Shown in pieces: positions 8,616 through 16,319 of a stretch of 64,000 nucleotides of DNA (position 1 is its first letter; every line of letters begins with the position of its first letter). The stretch is from Flavobacterium sp. Root186 (GTDB lineage: Bacteria; Bacteroidota; Bacteroidia; Flavobacteriales; Flavobacteriaceae), in NCBI RefSeq assembly GCF_001428525.1, contig NZ_LMHW01000013.1, positions 63,175-127,174 of the forward strand. Direction: 5' to 3'. The translations under genes and the position numbers were made by a program. The notes beneath the pieces were generated by a model. The model had not been told where the DNA came from, searched no databases, and saw nothing but the letters and a program-made list of their open reading frames with translations.

Positions 8616-9620
8616 TTATTTTTCTAAAATTGACGCCCATTGTATCTCTGTTCCCTTTGATTCTGCTCCAAATGCTTGTGATTGGCTTTCAGTCGAGAAT
8701 GCCGCAATGTTACCATGCATCGGACTTTTTATTGTGCCGCCTGAAATAAAAAAAGCTTTTTCTGCCTGAATTAGTTCATTTTCCTTTGTATAATCATGTA
8801 CATAATAACTCTTAACCTTCATATCTGAATGTTCTTTACAATAGTTGACCATACAGGCAATATCATCAAACTTATATGCCCGGCCTTTTTGGGTAATAAT
8901 TTCTGAGCCATATTTACCGTCACTTATTCCCATTTTACAATAATCACAATTGTCTGTATTTATTTTGATGGAAATTGGTCTATCTCCTGAACATGAAAAA
9001 AGAAAAGAAGCAATAATTAAAACGCTAAAAAATTTATTAAATCCTAAAGCTGATTTCCTCTCTTTAATTATAGCCAGAAAAAGCAAGACACCAACTGTAA
9101 TGAGCATCCATCCACCTATATCAGGTATAGAATAAGCGCCAAAATTCAGCAACTGTTTATAGCCCAGTAATGGAGGCTGGTATGCCATACCTGGAACCCG
9201 TATGGCAGCATTCGGGTCTAAATTATGGCCATAGTCGTAATTCCACCGGTAAAAATCAATAGCAGCTAAAACTCCGAAAAGCACAAAAGAACAAAACAAT
9301 ATATACAAGGAATTTCGCTTAGCATAAAAAGAGCAGCTTAAAGCAATGATGCCAAACAATCCTAAAATGTAAGGCAGGATTTTAAACTCGATAAAATCTT
9401 CGGTATGAAGTGTTTTCATACCTATATAATGATTCAATCCGTTGATAATATCTACATCTCCTGCAATTTTTGTGGCATGAAGTTTTAAAACCAAACCTTC
9501 AGGATATTGTGGAGCTGTCAGTTCAATTTTCCACATGGGAACAAAAATGGACCCTATTAACAGAAAGCCACACACAAAAAGTACTGCTCTTGAAAAAATT
9601 GAAAGTATTTTATTTTTCAT
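8616..9620 (-). CDS. nosL: NosL copper chaperone fused to an N-terminal membrane domain
   Basis: The first 200 residues form a membrane domain with segments near 13-30, 82-98, 103-122 and 168-185 and a large extracytoplasmic loop. The rest is a NosL domain: C225-x2-C228-x-M230 in DNCDYCKMGIS is the Cu(I)-binding motif. The junction is telling, because VLIIASFLFSCSG (198-211) looks like a lipoprotein signal with C210 as the lipid-modified residue, now buried inside the fusion. NosL delivers copper for N2O reductase. I see no stop or frameshift separating the halves. The membrane domain's job is unknown. Confidence 0.88.
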   Translation of the reverse strand: MKNKILSIFSRAVLFVCGFLLIGSIFVPMWKIELTAPQYPEGLVLKLHATKIAGDVDIINGLNHYIGMKTLHTEDFIEFKILPYILGLFGIIALSCSFYAKRNSLYILFCSFVLFGVLAAIDFYRWNYDYGHNLDPNAAIRVPGMAYQPPLLGYKQLLNFGAYSIPDIGGWMLITVGVLLFLAIIKERKSALGFNKFFSVLIIASFLFSCSGDRPISIKINTDNCDYCKMGISDGKYGSEIITQKGRAYKFDDIACMVNYCKEHSDMKVKSYYVHDYTKENELIQAEKAFFISGGTIKSPMHGNIAAFSTESQSQAFGAESKGTEIQWASILEK

Positions 9621-9676
9621 GATGATTCAAATAAAAAGGGAACAAAGAAAACTTTGTCCCCTTCACTGGTTATTAG

Positions 9677-11650
9677 TTATTCCTTTGGTAAATTCGTACC
9701 CAAACTATACGTAATTGGCACATTACTTCCTGCAGGTGAAACTCTAACATAACCCTGCATTTCCTGATGAAGTGCACTGCAGAAATCCGTGCAATAAAAT
9801 GGAAAAATTCCTTTTTTCTGAGGAACCCATTTTAGTGTAATCGTTTCTCCGGGCATGATCAGCAACTCAGCAGTATTTGCCCCTTTAATAGCAAATCCGT
9901 GAGGAACGTCCCAATCCTGTTCCAAATTGGTAACGTGGAAATAAACTTCATCCCCTACTCGTATACCTTCAATATTATCGGGAGCAAAATGCGAACGTAT
10001 ACAAGTCATATAAACATGTACTTTTTTTCCCTCTCGGACCACTTTGGTTTCTTTTTCACCTCTGGCAACGTAAGGATGCAGATTATCTGCCATTTTGTAA
10101 TATTTCAATTGACCGTTATTGCGTATTTTATCAGCTGGAATACCTTGCGCATAATGAGGTTCTCCAATGGTTGGATAATCCAATAAAAGCTTCATTTTAT
10201 CCCCGCTAATGTCAAATAATTGTGCACTTTGCGCTAATTCCGGGCCAGTTGGTAAAAAGCGGTCTTTAGTGATTTTATTATAAACCACCATATATTTTCC
10301 AAATGGTTTCTCTGTATTGCCTCCCGGAATCATTAAATGCCCTGGAGAATAATAGGTGGCTTTTCTATCTAAAACTTTTAAATCTTTTATGCTCCATTTT
10401 ACTACTTCAGAAGAAACAAACATTGTAGTATAGGCATTCCCTTTTCCGTCAAATTCGGTATGTAGCGGTCCTAAACCCGGTTTTTGAACTTCGCCATGAA
10501 GAGCGGCCTCATACTTAATCACAGGAATTCCTGCATAACTACCATCAAATTGTTTTTTGGCAATAGCATTTTTCAGTTTCGTAAAACTAAATACAGGAAT
10601 AAGGGCTGCTAGTTTTCCACTTCCAACAATATATTCACCAGTTGGATCAATATCACACCCGTGTGGAGATTTAGGACAGGGAATCATATAACAGATATCT
10701 TTCAGTTCAGCAGCATCCAGAATCAATACTTCTTTCTTGATTTCAGATTTAGCCGTTTGGGTTTTCTCATCCCAGGTATTATGAACATAATTTGCCGGTA
10801 CACGTTTTCCTTTTCCAGCTTTAATATACTCTTCAGCTTTTTTCCAATTGACGGCCATGATAAAATCCTTATCATTTTTAGAAGCGTTTACCTCAAGCAG
10901 GGTATTGGCCTGCTCAGTGTTGTAACAGGAGAAAAAGAACCAACCGTGAGATTCTTTTTTCCCCGGATGACTAAGATCAAAATTAACACCCGGAGTTACG
11001 ATCTGAAAAGCAAGATCCAACTCTCCTTCTTTACCCACTTTTACAAAACTAAGGTGTCCTTTAAAGTTTTTCTTATATGTATTAATGGGTACATCTCCAT
11101 CGTCATTATCTGCGGGAACGCTAAAACGGCTTGCCCCCACAATATACTCTGTGTTTTGCGTGATAAAAGGAGAAGAATGGTTTCCTCCACAATTTGGAAG
11201 CTCGATTATCTCAGCTGTTTTAAAAGTTTTCAGGTCAATACGTGCAATCCTTGGCGTATTATTGGCATTGGCAAAAAGCCAGCGCCCGTCAATTTCTCCA
11301 TTGGTTTGAGATAAATCTAAATGATGCTGATCATCCCATGGCACATAACCATGCGAAGTATTCAACATGGCTTTTGTTTCTTCACTGTAACCATAGCCAC
11401 TTTGTGGATCTTCTGAGAACACCGGCATAACCCTTAACAATCTACCGCTAGGAAGTCCATAAACACTTACCTGACCGCTGAAACCACCAGATACAAAATT
11501 GTAGAACTCATCATACTTACCTGGAGCAACGTAAACTTTTTGCGCAGCATCTCCATCGACAGTATCGCTGGAATCCTTGGGCTTGCAGGAAACAAAGAAG
11601 GCACAGCCTAACGCAACGGCAAAAACTGATTTTAATAATTTATTTTTCAT
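9677..11650 (-). CDS. nosZ: nitrous-oxide reductase NosZ, clade II
   Basis: NosZ reduces N2O to N2 in the periplasm. The 657-residue protein begins with a Sec-type lipoprotein-like signal (C22 in FFVSCKPKD) instead of a twin-arginine signal, which marks clade II enzymes. The C-terminal CuA site is complete: C620-x3-C624-x3-H628-x2-M631 in CTDFCSALHQEM. CuZ histidine motifs are visible in the propeller, for example DDQHHLDLS and PHGCDIDPTGEY. A cytochrome c lies 35 bp upstream and the maturation genes follow, so this is a complete nos operon. Confidence 0.97.
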   Translation of the reverse strand: MKNKLLKSVFAVALGCAFFVSCKPKDSSDTVDGDAAQKVYVAPGKYDEFYNFVSGGFSGQVSVYGLPSGRLLRVMPVFSEDPQSGYGYSEETKAMLNTSHGYVPWDDQHHLDLSQTNGEIDGRWLFANANNTPRIARIDLKTFKTAEIIELPNCGGNHSSPFITQNTEYIVGASRFSVPADNDDGDVPINTYKKNFKGHLSFVKVGKEGELDLAFQIVTPGVNFDLSHPGKKESHGWFFFSCYNTEQANTLLEVNASKNDKDFIMAVNWKKAEEYIKAGKGKRVPANYVHNTWDEKTQTAKSEIKKEVLILDAAELKDICYMIPCPKSPHGCDIDPTGEYIVGSGKLAALIPVFSFTKLKNAIAKKQFDGSYAGIPVIKYEAALHGEVQKPGLGPLHTEFDGKGNAYTTMFVSSEVVKWSIKDLKVLDRKATYYSPGHLMIPGGNTEKPFGKYMVVYNKITKDRFLPTGPELAQSAQLFDISGDKMKLLLDYPTIGEPHYAQGIPADKIRNNGQLKYYKMADNLHPYVARGEKETKVVREGKKVHVYMTCIRSHFAPDNIEGIRVGDEVYFHVTNLEQDWDVPHGFAIKGANTAELLIMPGETITLKWVPQKKGIFPFYCTDFCSALHQEMQGYVRVSPAGSNVPITYSLGTNLPKE

Positions 11651-11685
11651 AACATTCTCATTTGAATTTGAATTTTTTATTCTGG

Positions 11686-12162
11686 TTATTTCACGCCGTC
11701 GTTCTGGCGCATGTATTCAAGAATACTTCTGGCCTCATCATCGGTCAGACCTTGATTAGGCATACGAATCATACAGAGTTCTAATTGAGCCTGCAATTCA
11801 GGATCTTTATCAATCATAGGATCAGGATTGGTAATAAAATTCATAATCCATTGAGGAGTTCTGCGTCCTGTAACGCCTTTCCATCCAGGCCCTACCAATT
11901 TTTCATCTGTAGTTTTGTGACAGGATGTACATTTTACTTCGGCCACTTTTAATCCTTTTTCAGCCAGTGGCTGATCTAAGGAAGTACCAACTTCAACTGT
12001 AGAAAATTTTCCCAAGCCTCGTTTAGGATCGTATGATTCGGCGTCGGCTGTTTTTTCTGTAGCTGTAGGAGTTGAAAAATCCTGATCTGTATTCGATTTT
12101 TCTTTCCCACACGATACGAGCAAGAAAGAACCAAACATCGTTAATAAAAATAATCTGTTCAT
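11686..12162 (-). CDS. c-type cytochrome lipoprotein, electron donor of the nos operon
   Basis: A 158-residue protein with a lipoprotein signal (C18 in LLVSCGKEK), a low-complexity linker and a single cytochrome c domain with heme motif C78-T-S-C81-H82. A likely axial methionine is M134 in RMPNQGLTDDEA. It is the first gene of the nos operon and probably passes electrons to NosZ. The operator at 12224 lies about 60 bp upstream of its start. Clade II nos clusters commonly carry such a cytochrome. Confidence 0.92.
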   Translation of the reverse strand: MNRLFLLTMFGSFLLVSCGKEKSNTDQDFSTPTATEKTADAESYDPKRGLGKFSTVEVGTSLDQPLAEKGLKVAEVKCTSCHKTTDEKLVGPGWKGVTGRRTPQWIMNFITNPDPMIDKDPELQAQLELCMIRMPNQGLTDDEARSILEYMRQNDGVK

Positions 12163-12223
12163 TACTAAGGTTTTTAATTTGTTAAACTTTAGAGCAAAAT
12201 TCCAAAACTTGTATTACATAAAG

Positions 12224-12239
12224 TATGATCACAATCATA
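12224..12239. promoter_or_regulatory. Crp/Fnr-type operator between nos and copper-uptake genes
   Basis: TATGATCACAATCATA is a palindrome in the divergent space between the nos operon (minus) and the copper-receptor genes (plus). On the plus strand TACCTTCG at about 12260-12267 fits TAnnTTTG with one mismatch and lies about 31 bp from the operator centre. That is the same geometry as at 15675. The site may serve both directions. Confidence 0.72.
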
Positions 12240-12287
12240 ACATGAAAAAAAAGATCATGATACCTTCGTACTTTCAAAATACAGGTA

Positions 12288-12728
12288 ATGAAATTTTGTA
12301 TTTACATATTCCTTTTTGCAGTATTGTTCAGACCGCTATTTCCAATCTTGGATTACGCACTGAATTACAATTATATTTCTGCAGAATTATGCGAAAACAG
12401 GGATACTCCTAAACTAGAGTGTAATGGCAAATGCCATTTGAAGAAAGAGCTGGCAAAAGCCTTAAAAAATGAAACACCTTCCTCGAGTGAGAAAAAAGTT
12501 GAAATCACTGAAACTATTTTGCTATACTTTGAAAACATTCCCGTTTTTAATTTTCAAAACAACCAAAAAGTCATCTTAGAAATAAACTCACGATATAAAA
12601 ATCTTTACGTTTATCTGAACACTTACTTTGTATTCCATCCCCCCCATTTTCAAGTATTAATTTTTCGCTTATCTAATTTCTTCTCCTTCGGATTTGCATT
12701 CGACAGAAGCCTTACATCCATAATTTAA
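12288..12728 (+). CDS. small Cys-motif protein upstream of copper receptor
   Basis: A 146-residue protein with an N-terminal hydrophobic segment (residues 3-20, signal or anchor). Its clearest landmark is ELCENRDTPKLECNGKCHLKK, in which C-x8-C-x3-C-H could bind metal. I recall unnamed Bacteroidota proteins with a CNGKCxL motif but cannot assign a function. It ends 12 bp before a lipoprotein gene, with the TonB receptor next, so the three genes probably form one operon under the operator at 12224. A part in copper acquisition for NosZ is inferred. Several other frames overlap this region; this one has the best start and spacing. Confidence 0.6.
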   Translation: MKFCIYIFLFAVLFRPLFPILDYALNYNYISAELCENRDTPKLECNGKCHLKKELAKALKNETPSSSEKKVEITETILLYFENIPVFNFQNNQKVILEINSRYKNLYVYLNTYFVFHPPHFQVLIFRLSNFFSFGFAFDRSLTSII

Positions 12729-12740
12729 ATTAATATTCAA

Positions 12741-13592
12741 ATGAAAATTTTAAAACACATAGCCATTTTAGTGCTGTCCATTTCTCTGTTCTCATGCTCC
12801 TCAGATGATAATACCTCCACTCAGATTCCAATTGATGAAATCACCGGGCTGCAAAAAATTCAGGAAATATCCAATGACAATCATACTATAGAGCTTTATT
12901 CTCAAAGCGGTATTTTACTCCAGGGTTACAATCATATCACACTTAGAATTAAGGACAAAAAGACGAACAGCTATATTCAGGATGCCAAAATAAACTGGAC
13001 ACCTCTTATGCATATGGTTACAATGAAGCATTCTTGCCCAAAATCCGAAGTAATGAAAACTTCTGGCAAACAAACATTATATGAAGGTGACATTATCTTT
13101 CAAATGGCTCAAAATGATACTGAATACTGGGATCTTACAATTACATATACTGTAAATACCTTTTCTTACACAGCTGCTGATACTATTAAAGTTCTGGTAT
13201 CTGCAAAAAAAACTGTAAGTACTTTTACAGGTACTGATGGCATTCGTTATTTGGTTGCCTATGTCGCTCCCCAAAATCCTAAAGTAGCCACGAACGCTAT
13301 TAGCGTTGGTGTTTATAAAATGCAGGATATGATGACGTTTCCTGTCGTGAATAATTTCAAAATAAAAATGGATCCAAGAATGCCCAGCATGGGTAATCAC
13401 GGTTCGCCTAATAATACCGATTTAACACAATCTACAACCGATGGCTTTTACAACGGAAAACTTTCTTTGACAATGACTGGCTATTGGAAAATTAATCTTC
13501 AACTTTTAAATGCTTCAGATAATGTACTTAAAGGAGAGCCTGTAACGACAGAAAATCCTGCAAGCAGTCTTTTCTTAGAAATCGAATTCTAA
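12741..13592 (+). CDS. lipoprotein with YtkA/FixH-like beta domain
   Basis: The 283-residue product has a lipoprotein signal (SLFSCSSDD, C19) and a beta-rich body. The segment WTPLMHMVTMKHSCPKSE is rich in Met, His and Cys and resembles the metal-facing part of YtkA-like domains; a second Met-rich stretch, DPRMPSMGNHGSP, follows near residue 212. Both could hold Cu(I). It lies between the Cys-motif protein and the TonB receptor, so it is likely a surface or periplasmic partner of copper uptake. The function is inferred from residues and position. Confidence 0.6.
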   Translation: MKILKHIAILVLSISLFSCSSDDNTSTQIPIDEITGLQKIQEISNDNHTIELYSQSGILLQGYNHITLRIKDKKTNSYIQDAKINWTPLMHMVTMKHSCPKSEVMKTSGKQTLYEGDIIFQMAQNDTEYWDLTITYTVNTFSYTAADTIKVLVSAKKTVSTFTGTDGIRYLVAYVAPQNPKVATNAISVGVYKMQDMMTFPVVNNFKIKMDPRMPSMGNHGSPNNTDLTQSTTDGFYNGKLSLTMTGYWKINLQLLNASDNVLKGEPVTTENPASSLFLEIEF

Positions 13593-13650
13593 ATATTGAA
13601 TACTAACAAGAAAGAGATGGTTTTGACTGGCTCTTTCTTACAATTATCTT

Positions 13651-15648
13651 ATGATGAAAAATATAACCGTAGTCCTTTTAGCTATCTTTTCGACAGCTTG
13701 CTGGGCACAGGAAAAAAAGAATGATAGTCTTGCAGCTGAAAATCTCCATGAAATTATAGTTATAGGAAGAAAAACACCTTTACATCTTAAACAGCCCAAA
13801 TCGTTAACGTCTGTAGAAGATTATCTGATGGGTTCTTCAAAAATGAATATGATTAAAAGAGGTGCATATGCATGGGAACCTACGATTAACAATATGTCAA
13901 CCGAGCGTACTGTAATTACCATTGATGGTATGCGGATTTTTGGTGCCTGTACCGATAAAATGGATCCCGTGACTTCTTATGTCGAGATTTCAAATTTATC
14001 TGAGGCAACAGTTGCCTCAGGTCAGCAGGCCAGCTGTCATGGCGCTACGATTGGAGGTTCGATAGATCTAAAACGAAATCAATATAAACACAGAAAAAAC
14101 GGCTGGAATGGCAGTTTATCTTCTGGTTATGAAAGCAATAACCAGCAAAAGATTATTGGTGCCGCTTTAGGTTATACTGACAGTACCTTTTTTGCGTATG
14201 TTGATTTTATGCATCGTGATGCCGAAAACTACAAAGCGGGAAACGAAAAAGAAATTAATTTTTCTCAATTTACCAAGTACAATATTTCGGCAAATGCTGG
14301 CTATTTTATCGATAAGAAGAATGTACTCGAAACTTCGATTATTTATGATAAAGCTGTGAATGTTGGCTATCCGGCGCTTCCAATGGATGTTTTATTGGCA
14401 GAAGCTAAAATCATTTCATTGAGTTACAAGTACATTCCAGATTCTGCTGTTATTTCTGGTTGGGAAACAAAAGGATATTTTAATACCATTACCCATAAAA
14501 TGGATGATACTAAAAGACCAGCAATTCCTATTCATATGGATATGCCGGGCTGGTCTGACACCTATGGTTTTTATTCTAAAATAAAAGGAAAACACGAAAA
14601 TCATGAATTTCTAGCCGATTTGAATTCTTTTTATAATAAGGCTGTAGCCGAGATGACAATGTATCCTGTTGATCCAACTGAAAATCTGATGTTTATGTAC
14701 ACCTGGCCTGATGTTCGAACGCTATATAACGGATTATCATTAGAAGATATTATTACAATCTCACCCGAAACCATTCTTAGAATCAGCATTAATCTAGGTT
14801 TTCATTCTAATACAGTAGCCAATGATTTTGGACTACAAAGCCTTCGTATTTTTTATCCTGAAATGGATGCCACAAAAAACCGATCCTTAAAAAGCCTCTC
14901 CGGAAATTATACCAAAAATACTGGTAAGTTTGAATTTGGATTTGGTTTGGCTTATGCCGAAAGAGCACCTTCTGTTTCTGAAGGCTATGGCTTTTATCTG
15001 TATAACAGCAATGATTTTTACGATTATATAGGAAATCCAAATTTAAAAAATGAAAAAGCAGTAGAAGGAAACTTTTTTTTTGGTTATAAAAATGGCAGGC
15101 TAACGTCTAAAATTACGGCTTCGTATTTCTATATCTCAGATTATATCATCGGAAAAATTGACCCAGGCACGCTGCCTATGACGATTGGAGCATCGGGTAT
15201 AAAAATCTACGACGATATTAATTATGCTATAATTTTTAATACTGATTTTAATCTTGAATACTCCTTTTTGCAAAACTGGAATTTAAAGACACAGATCGCC
15301 TACAGTCTGGGCAAAGATGATCAGGAAAATAACCTTCCTTTTATAAGTCCGCTCCGATATAATGCCGGAATAGAGTTTAAAAAAGAAAAAATCACTGCGG
15401 GAATATTTGCCTCTGGAAATCTAGCACAAAATAACTTCGCAAAAGTATACGGACAAACCAAAACACCCGATTACCTGATATTTAATATCAATGCAGGTTA
15501 TAGCTTTGATTGTAATCAAAACAAAATAAAAGCGCAGGCAGGTATTGAAAATATTTTTGATAAATATTACGCTACTTTTTCAGACTGGAACAAAATACCA
15601 CGAATGGGACGCAATGGTTTTATAAATTTTACTTATAGTTTTCACTAA
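13651..15648 (+). CDS. TonB-dependent copper receptor (NosA/OprC-like)
   Basis: A 665-residue outer-membrane receptor with signal peptide (FSTACWAQ), plug domain and beta-barrel ending in aromatic NFTYSFH. The plug contains GMRIFGACTDKMDPVTSYVE (C100, M104) and GQQASCHGATIGGSIDL (C129, H130). The Cys/Met pattern matches NosA of Pseudomonas stutzeri and OprC, receptors that import copper and are needed for active NosZ. No CarboxypepD-like N-terminal extension is present. It is divergent from the nos operon with a shared Crp/Fnr-type site, which supports copper supply for N2O reduction. Confidence 0.85.
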   Translation: MMKNITVVLLAIFSTACWAQEKKNDSLAAENLHEIIVIGRKTPLHLKQPKSLTSVEDYLMGSSKMNMIKRGAYAWEPTINNMSTERTVITIDGMRIFGACTDKMDPVTSYVEISNLSEATVASGQQASCHGATIGGSIDLKRNQYKHRKNGWNGSLSSGYESNNQQKIIGAALGYTDSTFFAYVDFMHRDAENYKAGNEKEINFSQFTKYNISANAGYFIDKKNVLETSIIYDKAVNVGYPALPMDVLLAEAKIISLSYKYIPDSAVISGWETKGYFNTITHKMDDTKRPAIPIHMDMPGWSDTYGFYSKIKGKHENHEFLADLNSFYNKAVAEMTMYPVDPTENLMFMYTWPDVRTLYNGLSLEDIITISPETILRISINLGFHSNTVANDFGLQSLRIFYPEMDATKNRSLKSLSGNYTKNTGKFEFGFGLAYAERAPSVSEGYGFYLYNSNDFYDYIGNPNLKNEKAVEGNFFFGYKNGRLTSKITASYFYISDYIIGKIDPGTLPMTIGASGIKIYDDINYAIIFNTDFNLEYSFLQNWNLKTQIAYSLGKDDQENNLPFISPLRYNAGIEFKKEKITAGIFASGNLAQNNFAKVYGQTKTPDYLIFNINAGYSFDCNQNKIKAQAGIENIFDKYYATFSDWNKIPRMGRNGFINFTYSFH

Positions 15649-15672
15649 GATTTGAAACAAAAATAAATCGCC

Positions 15673-15692
15673 TTTATGATTAGAATCATAAA
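15673..15692. promoter_or_regulatory. Crp/Fnr-type operator upstream of azurin and NO reductase
   Basis: TTTATGATTAGAATCATAAA is a palindrome about 70 bp upstream of the azurin-like gene. TACTTTTA follows at about 15712, one mismatch from TAnnTTTG, with the operator centre about 32 bp away, the same spacing as on the plus strand at 12224. It probably drives the azurin and norZ genes as one unit. Confidence 0.75.
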
Positions 15693-15757
15693 CCAAAAAA
15701 AACGATAGCCATACTTTTACAGTAATAAAATTTAATAACATTTAAATACCAAAAACA

Positions 15758-16282
15758 ATGAAAAAGTCTTTCAAGATTACCCTCGTAGCAGCCTTTGCAA
15801 TTTTCAGTTTATTCTCATGCGGAAAAAAAGATTCAAAAGACATAGAACCAGTTGCAACACCCACAACTGAGGAACCTTACGAAGAAAGTCCGATCGAAAC
15901 CCCAGTCGCTACAAATGATCTTCAGATTGAGAGCAATGATCAAATGCAATATTCTGTAACTGAATTAAGAGCTCCCGCAGGAAAAATTACTCTTACACTA
16001 AAACATGTCGGCAAGATGGAAAAAATCGCAATGGGACATAATTTAGTTATTTTAAAACCTGGAACTGATATTTCTGATTTTACACTTAAAGCTGTAGATG
16101 CAAAAGATACAGATTACATACCTGCATCTGAAAAAGCAAAAGTAATTGCCCATACAAAAATAATTGGCGGCGGCGAAAGCGATGTTATCGAGTTTACAAT
16201 AGACGAACCAGGAACTTACGATTTTATCTGCTCATTCCCTGGACATGTATCGATGATGAAAGGAAAATTAATTGTAGAATAA
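15758..16282 (+). CDS. azurin-like cupredoxin lipoprotein
   Basis: A 174-residue blue-copper protein with lipoprotein signal (C21 in SLFSCGKK), a Pro/Thr/Glu linker (about 30-50) and an azurin domain. The type 1 copper ligands are visible: H94 (MGHNLVIL), C158 (FICSFPGH), H163 and M167. Azurins shuttle electrons in the periplasm, here probably to nitrite or nitrous-oxide reductase or linked to NO reduction. It lies 37 bp upstream of norZ and behind a Crp/Fnr-type operator. No nitrite reductase gene is in the window. Confidence 0.92.
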   Translation: MKKSFKITLVAAFAIFSLFSCGKKDSKDIEPVATPTTEEPYEESPIETPVATNDLQIESNDQMQYSVTELRAPAGKITLTLKHVGKMEKIAMGHNLVILKPGTDISDFTLKAVDAKDTDYIPASEKAKVIAHTKIIGGGESDVIEFTIDEPGTYDFICSFPGHVSMMKGKLIVE

Positions 16283-16319
16283 AGCATTTTTTTTAATATA
16301 AAAAGCTAAAATTATTATA

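Noticed and set aside
10661..11314. 217-codon plus-strand frame
   Set aside because: It lies fully antisense to nosZ, whose motifs are unmistakable; the product has no recognisable pattern.
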